Notes: generated by a model not told the origin, from the letters alone. DNA of 53,081 nt from Streptomyces roseolus (GCF_014649855.1 NZ_BMTV01000042.1:1-53081), one strand, 5' to 3'. Counted from the first letter of the stretch, positions 1 to 8,526 are shown. Numbers and translations: made by a program.

Positions 1-173
1 AGACGGTCCTCGATGACCGCGTGACGGTACTCGTGCACCGCCGAACCCAGCTCGGCACCGTCCCGCACCCTCACCACCACCGCGCGGCCGGAGAGAGTGC
101 CGAAGTCGACTCCGATGGTGCACGCCTCGGGGTGGTGGCGAACCGTGGGGCCGGGAGGAACGTGTGAGCTCAC
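1..173 (-). CDS. araB: L-ribulokinase, N-terminal fragment (runs off left edge)
   Basis: Only the first 57 codons are present; the rest lies outside the window. The frame reads from GTG at 173 and gives an FGGY/ASKHA-kinase start with TIGVDFGTLSGRAVVVRV at about residues 19-36, followed by GSAVHEYRHAVI. The VDFGTxSxR pattern is the phosphate-1 loop of ribulokinases and xylulokinases; the LSGRAVVV and YRHAV segments favour AraB, which phosphorylates L-ribulose in the arabinose pathway. The ~17-residue leader before the conserved region makes the exact start uncertain. Its promoter region carries two lac-type operators, and the flanking arabinanase and arabinofuranosidase genes fit arabinose use. 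Family call is firm; ribulokinase versus xylulokinase is an inference from this fragment and context. Confidence 0.75.
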   Translation of the reverse strand, partial: MSSHVPPGPTVRHHPEACTIGVDFGTLSGRAVVVRVRDGAELGSAVHEYRHAVIEDR

Positions 174-220
174 GATGCGGTCTCTCTCGTCAAGGCAAGG
201 GGATGGAGGAGCACTCAGAT

Positions 221-234
221 TGTTAGCGCTCACA
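221..234. promoter_or_regulatory. LacI-family operator copy 1 (araB-proximal)
   Basis: TGTTAGCGCTCACA has a symmetric AGCGCT core with TGT/ACA flanks, the layout of LacI-family operators. It lies 48 bp upstream of the araB GTG, where bound repressor would overlap a promoter or early transcript. An inverted copy lies at 372-385. The rest of the 174-481 gap shows no gene. Confidence 0.75.
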
Positions 235-371
235 TTTTGGTTCGGCAAGAGTCCGGCACGGTTTCTGTCGGACATTCGGGAACGAGGGCCGGGAAAGGCG
301 GGGCATGCCGGGTTCGGCCGCAGCCGCCACCGCAGGCGGAACTCGGCCTCGACCCTCGGGCGGGGAAAGGT

Positions 372-385
372 TGTGAGCGCTAACA
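372..385. promoter_or_regulatory. LacI-family operator copy 2 (araB-distal)
   Basis: TGTGAGCGCTAACA is the exact reverse complement of the 221-234 site, with centres 151 bp apart. Two copies at this distance would allow repressor looping across the araB promoter. It lies 97 bp from the aldO stop codon. The regulator is not in the window. Confidence 0.75.
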
Positions 386-481
386 GAAGATGCCCGAAGC
401 CCGTGCGTCCCTTGGCTGTTTCTCAGCGGCGGACGCACACCTCCCCCGCCCCACCGGCCAGGCGCGGAACCTTCCCCCGGT

Positions 482-1741
482 TCACCGGGGGAAGCAGCGG
501 GCGAGGAAGTCGTTGCGGAACACCCCACCGGGGTCGGCGTCCGCCGTCAGCCGCTCGAAACGGTCGTAGGAGGGGTAGAGACCGCGCAGGGCGTCGGGCC
601 CCGTGACGAAGAGCTTGCCCCAGTGCGGCCGGGCCGCGAAGGGGGCGAGGGCGTCCTCGATCACGTGCAGGGCCTTCGTCACGGCGGCGGTGTCGGGCAG
701 CCAGGTGAAGTGGAAGGCCACGGAGTCCCGCCGGTGGGCCGGACTGAGCCAGAGGCCGTCCGCGGCCACGCTCCGGATCTCCCCCACCTGGAGATGGGGG
801 GCGAAGGCGTCCCGTACGGCGTGCAGGGCGTCGAAGGCCGCGACGGCGTCCTCACGGGCGACGAAGTACTCCGACTGCAGTTCGTCGCCGCTGCTCGGCG
901 TGTGCTCCAGCCTGAAGTGCGGCAGCCGGAACGGCGAGGGGCCCGGCAGGCCCAGCTGCGGCGTGCAGGAGTCGGCCGGCATGCCGGGGACGGGGTGCCT
1001 CGGGCCGTCGGCCCGCACGGCACCGAGCCACCGCGACGGCTCGTCCGCCGCCCCCGGGTCGTCCGCGCGCCGCTTGAGCCACACCTGGTCGATCAGGTCC
1101 CCCCTCCAGCGCGTGAAGAGGCTGACGCTGTACGCGGCGGACATCACCTCGTCGAAGGCGCCGCGGAGGGCGGTGACGGGCAGGTTCTCGTAGACCCACT
1201 GCCGGACGTCGAAGGCCGGCACCAGGTCCAGCGTCAGCGTGGTGACGACGCCGAGGGCACCGAGGGCGACCACGGAGCCCTCGAAGTGTTCGTCGCCCCG
1301 CTCCGTCGTCACCGTTTCGCCGGAGGCCGACACGTACGTGACGGCCCGTACGGCCGAGGCGAGGGTGCCGTTGCCGTCCCCCGACCCGTGCGTGCCGGTC
1401 GCACAGGCTCCGGCGACCGAGATGTGGGGCAGCGAACCGAGGTTGTGCAGGGCGAGTCCGGCCTCGTGGAGGCGGCCGGTGACCTCCCCGAAACGGGTTC
1501 CGCCGCTCACCGTGACGGTACGGGCCCGCCCGTCGATGTCGAGCACGCGGGGCAGGCCCGCCGTGGACACCAGGTCCCCGGTGGTGTCGGCGATCGCGTT
1601 GAAGGAATGGCCCGTTCCCAGGGCTCGTACGGCACGGGAGCCGGCCACCAGCTCCTGGAGCTCCTCGACCGAGGCGGGGACCCTGAGGCGCTCCGCGCCG
1701 AAGGTGATGTTCCCCGCCCAGTTGGTGGTGGTGTCACTCAT
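482..1741 (-). CDS. aldO: Alditol oxidase (FAD-dependent, VAO family)
   Basis: A 419-residue flavoprotein matching Streptomyces AldO along its length as I remember that sequence. AldO oxidises xylitol, sorbitol and related alditols at C1 to the aldose, making H2O2. It starts SDTTTNWAGNITF; the GTGHSFN segment at 42-48 carries the histidine (H45) that bonds FAD covalently in this family. SVAGACATGTHGSG near residue 105 is the pyrophosphate-binding part, and PHWGKLF lies near the C-terminus. ATG at 1741 is chosen because AGAGGA sits 6 bases upstream and the homologous N-terminus begins there; a longer frame upstream has no family match. The gene sits between araB and a divergent sugar-acid operon, so it may feed pentoses or hexoses from polyols into these pathways. 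The substrate here is an inference. Confidence 0.9.
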   Translation of the reverse strand: MSDTTTNWAGNITFGAERLRVPASVEELQELVAGSRAVRALGTGHSFNAIADTTGDLVSTAGLPRVLDIDGRARTVTVSGGTRFGEVTGRLHEAGLALHNLGSLPHISVAGACATGTHGSGDGNGTLASAVRAVTYVSASGETVTTERGDEHFEGSVVALGALGVVTTLTLDLVPAFDVRQWVYENLPVTALRGAFDEVMSAAYSVSLFTRWRGDLIDQVWLKRRADDPGAADEPSRWLGAVRADGPRHPVPGMPADSCTPQLGLPGPSPFRLPHFRLEHTPSSGDELQSEYFVAREDAVAAFDALHAVRDAFAPHLQVGEIRSVAADGLWLSPAHRRDSVAFHFTWLPDTAAVTKALHVIEDALAPFAARPHWGKLFVTGPDALRGLYPSYDRFERLTADADPGGVFRNDFLARCFPR

Positions 1742-1953
1742 GTCCGTCCTCTGAAGAGGGACCCGTGGCCCCGATGCGTGGGCCGCGGACGCCCGGACGC
1801 GGTCCCGACGCCGGGAGCGCGGTCGTCCCGCCCCGCCCCGGCGTTCGTGATGTCGAACGGCGTCCACGGTCTCGGTCGCCGCAGGCTAGGAGCGTCCCTC
1901 CGGGGCGGTCAAGGGCCGCTCCCGCGCGGTGAATCCCCCGTGGCGCACGCCCG

Positions 1954-1983
1954 TTGACATCGTCGCGCGACGCTTCGTACTGT
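1954..1983 (+). promoter_or_regulatory. Putative promoter of the sugar-acid operon
   Basis: TTGACA at 1954-1959 is followed after 18 bp by TACTGT at 1978-1983, a fair vegetative (HrdB-like) promoter. It reads towards the gene starting at 2037, with the palindrome at 1993-2013 lying right where transcription would begin. Confidence 0.5.
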
Positions 1984-1992
1984 CGCGGCAAG

Positions 1993-2021
1993 ATTTCGAA
2001 CGCATGCCGAAATATCGAACG
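1993..2021. promoter_or_regulatory. Putative operator with TTCGAA boxes upstream of the dehydratase gene
   Basis: ATTTCG and CGAAAT form an inverted repeat with a 9-nt spacer (1993-2013). TCGAACG also occurs twice, at 1996-2002 and 2015-2021, a 19-bp period. Similar boxes with the same 19-bp spacing lie upstream of the arabinanase gene (12575-12675), suggesting one regulator for both operons. Confidence 0.45.
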
Positions 2022-2036
2022 ACGGGAGTGGCCGCC

Positions 2037-3203
2037 GTGCGCATCACCCGGATCAGCACCCACGTGGTGGGGACGCCCTGGCGCAATCTGACCTATGTCC
2101 TGGTGCACACGGACGAGGGTCTGACGGGCGTCGGGGAGACCCGGATGCTCGGTCACACCGACGCCCTGCTCGGCTATCTGCGCGAGGCGGAGGCCAACCA
2201 CATCGCGGGCTCCGACCCGTTCGCCGTCGAGGACCTCGTGCGCCGCATGAAGTACGGGGACTTCGGCCGGGCCGGCGAGATCGTCATGTCCGGGATCGCC
2301 GTGATCGAGACGGCCTGCTGGGACATCAAGGGCAAGGCGCTGGGCGTGCCGGTCTGGCAGCTGCTCGGCGGACGGGTGACCGAGCGGGTGCCCGCGTACG
2401 CGAACGGCTGGTACACCACCGAGCGGACCCCCGAGGCCTACCACGAGGCGGCCCGCGCGGTCGTGGCACGTGGCTACCGGGCCCTGAAGATCGACCCCTT
2501 CGGCGCGGGGCGGCTCGAACTCGACCCCGCCGCCTCGCGGTACGCGATCTCCCTCATCGAGGCCGTCCGGGACGCGATCGGCCCGGACACCGAACTCATG
2601 GTGGAGATGCACGGCCGCTTCTCCCCCGCCACGGCGATCCGGCTCGCCCGCGAACTCGCCCCCTTCCGCCCCGCGTGGCTGGAGGAGCCGGTGCCGCCGG
2701 AGAACCTGAAGGCGCTGGCGAAGGTGGCCGGGAAGACCGACCTGCCGATCGCCACCGGGGAGCGGATCCACGACCGGATCGAGTTCCGCGAGCTGTTCGA
2801 GTCCCAGGCCGCCGACGTCATCCAGCCGGACGTGGGGCACATCGGCGGCATCCTGGAGGCCCGCAAGCTCGCCGCGACCGCCGAGACCCACTACGTGACC
2901 GTCGCCCCCCACAACGTCGGCGGCTCCGTCCTCACCGCCGCCTCCCTCCAGCTCGCCGCCTGCACCCCGAACTTCAAGATCCTGGAACACTTCAACGACT
3001 TCGCCGACGCGGAGATCAAGAACGTGGTCCGCGGGGCCCCGGAGATCGACCCGGAGACCGGCTGCTTCCCCGTCTCGCACGCCCCCGGCCTCGGCGTCGA
3101 GCTCGACGTGGACGCGGCGGCCGCGTTCCCCCAGCAGCAGGCCAGGTTCGACCTGTGGGCCGACGGCTGGGAAAGGCGTACCCCCGTCGGCGGCTCCCGG
3201 TGA
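2037..3203 (+). CDS. Enolase-superfamily sugar-acid dehydratase (D-galactonate dehydratase-like)
   Basis: A 388-residue mandelate racemase/muconate lactonizing enzyme-like protein. Visible catalytic elements are K151 (ALKIDPFG), the three Mg ligands E190 (VEMHGRF), E216 (WLEEP) and E242 (ATGER), and the D265/H292 dyad (QPDVGHIGG and APHNVGG). The order and the EMH and APH motifs resemble galactonate/sugar-acid dehydratases, which convert an aldonate to a 2-keto-3-deoxy acid. GTG at 2037 is chosen for GGGAG 8 bases upstream and because MRITRIS begins the family's N-terminal capping domain. It overlaps the next gene by 4 bp (GTGA), so the two are translationally coupled. The true substrate (galactonate, arabinonate, fuconate or other) cannot be read from sequence. 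Confidence 0.85.
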   Translation: MRITRISTHVVGTPWRNLTYVLVHTDEGLTGVGETRMLGHTDALLGYLREAEANHIAGSDPFAVEDLVRRMKYGDFGRAGEIVMSGIAVIETACWDIKGKALGVPVWQLLGGRVTERVPAYANGWYTTERTPEAYHEAARAVVARGYRALKIDPFGAGRLELDPAASRYAISLIEAVRDAIGPDTELMVEMHGRFSPATAIRLARELAPFRPAWLEEPVPPENLKALAKVAGKTDLPIATGERIHDRIEFRELFESQAADVIQPDVGHIGGILEARKLAATAETHYVTVAPHNVGGSVLTAASLQLAACTPNFKILEHFNDFADAEIKNVVRGAPEIDPETGCFPVSHAPGLGVELDVDAAAAFPQQQARFDLWADGWERRTPVGGSR

Positions 3204-4219
3204 CCCCTCGGGGGACGGCCGTCGTCCTCGACGCTCCCGGGAGGTTCCGGCTCGTGCCGCACGCGCCGCGGCCTCCGGGCCCCGGAGAGGCCCAGGTGCG
3301 CGTCCACGCCGTGGGGATCTGCGGCAGCGACCGCGAGCTCTACCAGGGCAACCGCCCCCCGGAGTACGTGCGGTACCCGGTCGTCCCGGGTCACGAGTGG
3401 TCCGGCACCGTCATCGCCGTGGGAGAACAGGCGCCCGCCTCCCTGATCGGCCGCAAGGTGGTGGGCGAGGGGCTGTGGAACTGCCAGACCTGCGAGCGCT
3501 GCCGCGACGGCGAGACCAGCCTGTGCACGGCCGGCTACGAGGAGACCGGCTTCACCCTCCCCGGCGCCATGGCCCCCACCCTGACGCTTCCCGCCCGTCT
3601 GCTGCACGTCCTCCCCCCGGACGCCGACCTCACGGCCGCCGCGCTCCTGGAGCCCGCCGCCTGCGCCGCCGCCGCCGTCCTGAAGGCGTGCCCGCTTCCC
3701 GGCTCACGGGTGGCCGTCATCGGTACGGGCGCCCTCGGCCTGCTCGCCACACAGCTGCTCGGCTCGTTCTCCCCCGGCGAACTCGTGGTGATCGGCACGC
3801 GCCCCGACCGCGCCGGTCCGGCCCACCGGTTCGGCGCCACTTCCTACCGGACGTGGGACGACGCCGCGGGCCTCTCCGGCTTCGACGTCGTGATCGAGGC
3901 CGCGGGCGCCTCCTCTTCGGCACACGCCGCGACGTACCTGCCGCGGCGAGGGGGACGGGTGGTCCTCACGGGCAACCCGCCACCGGGCGCGAAGGGACTC
4001 GACCCCGCCCAGGTCGTCGTCCGGCAGCTGTCGATGGGGAGCGTGTTCGGAGCGTCGTCCGGCGCCTGGACCTACGCCGTGCGCGCCTTCGCCGCGGGAC
4101 GCCTCGACCCGCTCCCGCTCGTCACGCACGAGCTGCGCGTCGACGAGTTCGCACGGGCCATGGACCTCGTCCGCGGCGGCGATCCCGGTACCGGGAAGGT
4201 CCTGCTCCGCCCGCACTGA
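3200..4219 (+). CDS. Zinc-dependent medium-chain sugar/alcohol dehydrogenase
   Basis: A 339-residue MDR enzyme. Catalytic zinc ligands are C41 (GICGSD), H65/E66 (GHEWSG) and E151 (LLEPAAC). The structural zinc lobe is a C-x2-C-x2-C-x7-C cluster at C95, C98, C101 and C109. The NAD(P)-binding Rossmann motif is VIGTGALG at 173-180. The start GTG at 3200 overlaps the dehydratase stop. Family members include threonine, sorbitol and galactitol dehydrogenases. Coupled to a sugar-acid dehydratase and an aldose epimerase, it most plausibly oxidises a free aldose to the lactone/acid, or reduces/oxidises a downstream intermediate. The specific substrate is inferred only from context. Confidence 0.85.
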   Translation: MTPRGTAVVLDAPGRFRLVPHAPRPPGPGEAQVRVHAVGICGSDRELYQGNRPPEYVRYPVVPGHEWSGTVIAVGEQAPASLIGRKVVGEGLWNCQTCERCRDGETSLCTAGYEETGFTLPGAMAPTLTLPARLLHVLPPDADLTAAALLEPAACAAAAVLKACPLPGSRVAVIGTGALGLLATQLLGSFSPGELVVIGTRPDRAGPAHRFGATSYRTWDDAAGLSGFDVVIEAAGASSSAHAATYLPRRGGRVVLTGNPPPGAKGLDPAQVVVRQLSMGSVFGASSGAWTYAVRAFAAGRLDPLPLVTHELRVDEFARAMDLVRGGDPGTGKVLLRPH

Positions 4220-4486
4220 CCCGGGCCGGAGGTCTTCAGCCGGTTCGTCCGCCGCCCGGCGCCGTGGCGGGTGGCATCGGGTCCGGTCGCCCGCCGGACG
4301 GCGAGGAGCGCGACGGCCGCCCCTCCGGACCGGGATCCGCCGACGTGGTCCGGGCCCGGACCACCCGGCCGGGACCGGACCACCAAGCCGGGACCGGACG
4401 GCCCCTGCTCCGAAGGGCACGACGTCCACCCGTCCCCGCGCCCCCACCGCCGACCGCGATCACCTCTCCGGACCCAGGAGGTCTGT

Positions 4487-5446
4487 GTGTCCCCCTTCCC
4501 GCTTCCTCCGCCCGGTTCCCGGATCCTCGGCTCGCTGGGGCTCCCGGCCCCGGAACCCGTCGCCGCGGACGCCTCTCCCCACTCCTTCCCCGACGGCGGA
4601 CGGTGGCGCACGGAGATCCCCTCCGTGGAGGGCCCCGAGGCGCTCGACACCGTCCTGCGGGAGGCCGACCGGCTCTCCGTCCCCGTCCACCGCGTCAGCC
4701 AGGGCAGCGGCGTGTGGATGCTCACCGACACCGAGATCACCGAGATGGTGCGGGCCGCGGCCGAACGCTCCGTCGAGCTCTGCCTCTTCACCGGCCCCCG
4801 CGGCACCTGGGACACCGGGGCCTCCACCCGCACCGAATCGCGGGGCGGCGGGCCGCGCGCGCGGGGGCACGGCGCGGTCGCCGGCTGCGTGGAGGACGCC
4901 GTGCGCGCGACCTCGCTCGGCGTCACCTGCCTGCTGGTGGCCGACGAGGGGGTCCTGTGGACCCTGCACCGGGCGAGGACCGCGGGTCTGCTCCCCCCGG
5001 ACACCACGCTCAAGGTGTCCGCGCTGATCGGCCCGGTGAACCCCGCCGCGTACGCCGTCCACGAACGGCTCGGCGCCGACTCCATCAACGTCCCCTCGGA
5101 CCTGACGCTCGGCCACCTCACCGAGATCCGCCGGGTCAGCCGGGCCCCGATGGACCTGTACGTGGAGGCGCCGGACGACCTCGGCGGCTACGTCCGGATG
5201 TACGAGACCGCCGAACTCATCAGGCGCGGCGCTCCCCTCTACCTCAAGTTCGGCCTCGCGAACGCGCCGGCCCTCTACCCGTCCGGCGCCCATCTGCGGG
5301 AGACCGTGCTCGGCACGGCGCGGGAGCGGGTCCGGCGCGGCAGGCTCGTCCTCGACCTCCTGGCCAGGCACGGAGCGGGGGACGCCATGTCGCCGCCCGG
5401 TTCGCGGCTCCCCGGCCCGCTGCGCCGCTTCCCCGCCGACGCCTGA
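4487..5446 (+). CDS. Uncharacterised TIM-barrel-like protein (U32-peptidase-like)
   Basis: A 319-residue protein with no recognised catalytic motif. It starts at GTG 4487, with a perfect AGGAGG 5 bases upstream. It shows alternating beta/alpha periodicity: a region near residues 60-85 (VHRVSQGSGVWML), then LGVTCLLVADEGVLW, TTLKVSALIGPVNP, LGADSINVP and MDLYVEAPDDLGGYVRMYE, and LYLKFGLANAPALYPSG. This looks like a TIM barrel related to proteins annotated as U32 peptidases in Streptomyces, but I see no protease signature. It sits between the dehydrogenase and galM in a sugar operon, so it is more likely an aldolase, dehydratase or isomerase-like enzyme of the same pathway. That function is inference only. 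The last ~20 residues are Pro/Arg-rich and probably disordered. Confidence 0.7.
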   Translation: MSPFPLPPPGSRILGSLGLPAPEPVAADASPHSFPDGGRWRTEIPSVEGPEALDTVLREADRLSVPVHRVSQGSGVWMLTDTEITEMVRAAAERSVELCLFTGPRGTWDTGASTRTESRGGGPRARGHGAVAGCVEDAVRATSLGVTCLLVADEGVLWTLHRARTAGLLPPDTTLKVSALIGPVNPAAYAVHERLGADSINVPSDLTLGHLTEIRRVSRAPMDLYVEAPDDLGGYVRMYETAELIRRGAPLYLKFGLANAPALYPSGAHLRETVLGTARERVRRGRLVLDLLARHGAGDAMSPPGSRLPGPLRRFPADA

Positions 5447-5501
5447 TCTCCCGCCGCCCGATCCCCGTCCCCTCGGCCCCCTCGACATACGGAAAGCGAC
5501 G

Positions 5502-6587
5502 ATGCCCCTCCCCCACCCGCCCCCGCCCCCGCCCCCCGTGTCCGAACCCTTCGGCCGTCTGCCCGACGGCACGGGGGTGCGCCGGTGGTGGCTGGAGAAC
5601 GGCGGAACGCGCCTCGCGGTGCTCAGCCTCGGCGGCATCGTGCAACGTCTGGAGAGACCCGACCGGAACGGCCGCCGGGCGAACGTGTCGCTGGGCTTCG
5701 ACGACATCGACGGCTACCTCGCCTCCACCGCGTACTTCGGTGCCCTCGTCGGCCGTTACGGCAACCGGATCGCCCGGGGACGGTTCGTTCTGGACGGCAC
5801 GCGCCACTTCCTGTCGGTCGCGGGCGGCGAGCACACGCTGCACGGCGGCGCCCTGGGATTCGACCGGCGGAACTGGACCGTGCACGGGTTCGCCCGCGGC
5901 ACCGACGTCGGCCTCGTCCTCACCCTCACGAGTCCCCACGGCGACATGGGCTTCCCGGGGACCCTGGGCGTACGCGTGGTGTACACCCTCACCGAGGAGG
6001 GCGACTGGCGCGTCGACTACCACGCGGAGACGGACCGTCCCACGGTCGTCAACCTCACCAGTCACGTCTGCTGGAACCTGGCCGGCGAGTCCGCCGGCGC
6101 CGTCCACGGCCACGAACTGTCCCTGGCGGGTTCGCGGACGACGCCGGTCGACGCGGGACTGATCCCGACGGGCCGTCTGGCCCCGGTGGCCGGCACGCCT
6201 TTCGACTTCCGGACGGCCAGGGCGATCGGGCCGGGCCTGTCGGCCGACGACCCCCAGCTCCGGCACGCCGGGGGCTACGACCACAACTGGGTGCTCGACA
6301 AGGGGGTCACGGCCGGACCGGAGCCCGCCGCCACCCTGTACGAACCGGTGTCCGGCCGGATGCTGCGCATCGCGACGACCGAGCCCGGCGTCCAGTTCTC
6401 CTCCGGGAACCTCCTCGACGGCACCTCGGCCGGTGGCGGCGGCCGCCGCCACCGGGGCGGGGACGGCTTGTGCCTGGAGACGCAGCACTTCCCCGACTCC
6501 CCCAACCAGCCCGAGTTCCCCAGCACGGTCCTGCGTCCCGGCGAGACCCACCGGTCCTCGACCGTGCACTCCTTCACCACGCTCTGA
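5502..6587 (+). CDS. galM: Aldose 1-epimerase (mutarotase)
   Basis: A 361-residue GalM-family protein that interconverts alpha and beta anomers of free aldoses. Visible motifs are GNRIARGRF (87-95), TLHGG with H114, NLTSH with the catalytic His188, YDHNWV (259-264) and ETQHFPDSPNQP with the catalytic base E326. The N-terminus has an unusual run of eight prolines. There is a 55-bp gap from the previous gene and an 18-bp-stem terminator just downstream, so it closes the operon. A mutarotase next to a sugar dehydrogenase fits an oxidative pathway that needs one anomer as substrate. NLTSHVCWNL replaces the usual NLTNHxYFNL, a conservative variation. Confidence 0.92.
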   Translation: MPLPHPPPPPPPVSEPFGRLPDGTGVRRWWLENGGTRLAVLSLGGIVQRLERPDRNGRRANVSLGFDDIDGYLASTAYFGALVGRYGNRIARGRFVLDGTRHFLSVAGGEHTLHGGALGFDRRNWTVHGFARGTDVGLVLTLTSPHGDMGFPGTLGVRVVYTLTEEGDWRVDYHAETDRPTVVNLTSHVCWNLAGESAGAVHGHELSLAGSRTTPVDAGLIPTGRLAPVAGTPFDFRTARAIGPGLSADDPQLRHAGGYDHNWVLDKGVTAGPEPAATLYEPVSGRMLRIATTEPGVQFSSGNLLDGTSAGGGGRRHRGGDGLCLETQHFPDSPNQPEFPSTVLRPGETHRSSTVHSFTTL

Positions 6588-6604
6588 CGCCCCGCTCGCG
6601 CGGA

Positions 6605-6640
6605 AAGGGCCTGTTCCTCCCCGGGGAGGAACAGGCCCTT
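6605..6640. terminator. Bidirectional terminator between convergent operons
   Basis: AAGGGCCTGTTCCTCCCC is followed at once by its exact reverse complement, an 18-bp inverted repeat. It lies between galM (plus) and the permease gene (minus) and can stop both transcripts. Confidence 0.85.
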
Positions 6641-6682
6641 CTCGCCGTGCCGGTCAGGGGCATGACACCGGTCGAGGCGGGG

Positions 6683-7567
6683 TCACTGGCCGGCCAGACC
6701 CGTGTGGGCGATGCCCCGCACGATCTGCCGCTGGAACAGGGCGAAGACGAGCAGCAGGGGAAGGCCCGCGATCACCAGGGAGGCCATGATCTGGGCGTAC
6801 CGGACTCCGAAGCCGGACTGGACGTTGACCAGTCCCACCGGGAGCGTCATGGCCTGGGGGTCCGTGGTCACGAGGAACGGCCACAGGAAGTTGTTCCACG
6901 TGGAGATGAAGGTGAAGATCGCGACCGCCGCGAGGACCGGCCGGGACAGCGGCATGACGATCGTCCAGAAGACCCGCCAGCGGCCGGCGCCGTCGACGAA
7001 GGCGGCCTCCTCCAGTTCCCGGGGCACCCCTTCGAAGAACTTCACCAGGATGAACACCATGGCGGGCACGGCGACCTGGGGCAGGATCACTCCCCAGTAG
7101 GTGTCCACGAGCCCCATGCGGACCATCTGGGTGAACAGCGGCGCGATGAGGACCTGGGGCGGCACCATGATCCCGGCCAGGACCAGGCCGTACAGGACCC
7201 TGCGGCCCCGGAACGCGGTCCGGGTGAAGCCGTAGGCGGCCATCGCGCACAGGACGACGGTGAGCAGGGTGGTGAGCCCCGAGACGACGAGGGAGTTCAC
7301 CGTCCACCGCAGCAGGGTGCCCGACTCCCACACCTTGGCGTACGCCTCGAAGGTGATCCGCGAGCCGATCCACTCCAGCGGTGTCCGGGTCGTCTCCCCC
7401 TCCGGCTTGAGCGAGGTGGCGACGGCCCAGAGCAGGGGCAGCAGCCAGGCGGCGGCCAGGACGAGCGCCACGGCGAGCAGCGAGATCCGGCCCGCGGTCC
7501 AGCGGGGCCGCCGGCTCTCGGTGCGGGACGCGCGGACGGTGCGGTCACGGACGGCGGCGAGGCTCAC
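6683..7567 (-). CDS. Carbohydrate ABC transporter permease (MalG/CUT1-type)
   Basis: A 294-residue inner-membrane permease with six predicted helices, the first at about residues 28-50 (ISLLAVALVLAAAWLLPLLWAV). The EAA loop that contacts the ATPase reads EEAAFVDGAGRWRVFWTIVMPLSRP. The C-terminus GIAHTGLAGQ is a common CUT1 ending. GTG at 7567 overlaps the upstream permease stop by 4 bp, so the genes are coupled. With the neighbouring permease and binding protein it would import oligosaccharides, here most likely arabino-oligosaccharides. No ATP-binding subunit is encoded nearby; in Streptomyces several CUT1 systems share the MsiK ATPase. Confidence 0.92.
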   Translation of the reverse strand: MSLAAVRDRTVRASRTESRRPRWTAGRISLLAVALVLAAAWLLPLLWAVATSLKPEGETTRTPLEWIGSRITFEAYAKVWESGTLLRWTVNSLVVSGLTTLLTVVLCAMAAYGFTRTAFRGRRVLYGLVLAGIMVPPQVLIAPLFTQMVRMGLVDTYWGVILPQVAVPAMVFILVKFFEGVPRELEEAAFVDGAGRWRVFWTIVMPLSRPVLAAVAIFTFISTWNNFLWPFLVTTDPQAMTLPVGLVNVQSGFGVRYAQIMASLVIAGLPLLLVFALFQRQIVRGIAHTGLAGQ

Positions 7568-8526
7568 TTGCCGGCCTCCTCTTTGCGCCGGGCCAGCACG
7601 GGCTGGACCAGGGAGACGATCAGGACGAGGGCGAAGAAGACGTAGGAGACGGCGGACGCGTAGCCGATCCGGTAACCGGTGAAGCCCTGCTGGTACACGT
7701 ACTGGAGGATCGGCCGGGTGGAGTCGTCGGGTCCGCCTCCGGTCATCAGGTAGACCTGGTCGAAGATCTTGAGCGAGGCGAGCACCTGGAGGACGAGCAC
7801 GAGACCGGTGGTGCGCCGCAGCAGCGGCAGGGTGATGTGGCGGAGCCGCCGCCACGCGCCGGCGCCGTCGAGCTCGGCCGCCTCGTACAGGTGCTGCGGA
7901 ACGGCCTGGAGCGCCGCGAGGTAGAGCAGGAAGTTGAACCCGACCGTCCACCACACCGTGGTCAGGACGATGGAGAGCATCGCGTAGCGTTCGTCGCTCA
8001 GCCAGCCGATGCCGGGTTCCAGCCCGGCGGAGGCGAGGAGCTGGTCGGCGAGCCCGAACCCCGGCGGGAAGATCATCTGCGCGAACAGCATGCAGACGAC
8101 GCCCGAGGGCAGCAGGAAGGGCGCGAACCAGCTGATCCGCCAGAGCCACTGCACGACCCTCAGTTGGTGGGCGAGCAGGGCGAGCACGAGTCCGACCAGC
8201 ACGAGCGGGACGGTGGAGAGCACGGTGAACCAGACGGTGTTCCCCAGCGAGGACCACATCTGCGGGTCGGCCAGCGCCTCCGCGTAGTTGGCCAGTCCGA
8301 CGAACTCCGCCTCGGTGCCGGTGATGTTCTCGCTGGTCAGGCTCATCCCGAGACCGCTGATCAGGGGCCAGACGAGAAAGAGGCCGTAGACGACCAGGAA
8401 GGGGGCCACGAAGACGAGGCCGTGCTCGGTCCACTTCCTCCGGACGGCCCGGGAGCGGGCCGTGTCGGCGCCGCGGCCCGCTCCAGCGGCCGAGGGAGCC
8501 GGAGCGGCGGGGGTGAGCGTGGTCAT
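7564..8526 (-). CDS. Carbohydrate ABC transporter permease (MalF/UgpA-type)
   Basis: A 320-residue permease with a hydrophilic N-terminal tail of about 35 residues, then six predicted helices starting LVFVAPFLVVYGLFLVWPL. The EAA loop is YEAAELDGAGAWRRLRHITLPLLRR. ILQYVYQQGF near the C-terminus is a typical UgpA/MalF signature. ATG at 8526 overlaps the binding-protein stop by 4 bp. It forms a heterodimeric channel with the downstream permease. Substrate is not visible in the sequence; the upstream arabinanase and arabinofuranosidase genes point to arabinose-containing oligosaccharides. Confidence 0.92.
   Translation of the reverse strand: MTTLTPAAPAPSAAGAGRGADTARSRAVRRKWTEHGLVFVAPFLVVYGLFLVWPLISGLGMSLTSENITGTEAEFVGLANYAEALADPQMWSSLGNTVWFTVLSTVPLVLVGLVLALLAHQLRVVQWLWRISWFAPFLLPSGVVCMLFAQMIFPPGFGLADQLLASAGLEPGIGWLSDERYAMLSIVLTTVWWTVGFNFLLYLAALQAVPQHLYEAAELDGAGAWRRLRHITLPLLRRTTGLVLVLQVLASLKIFDQVYLMTGGGPDDSTRPILQYVYQQGFTGYRIGYASAVSYVFFALVLIVSLVQPVLARRKEEAGK

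Noticed and set aside
97..606. Plus-strand frame over the araB/aldO intergenic region
   Set aside because: It crosses both lac-type operators and the end of aldO, is Arg-rich and has no ribosome site.
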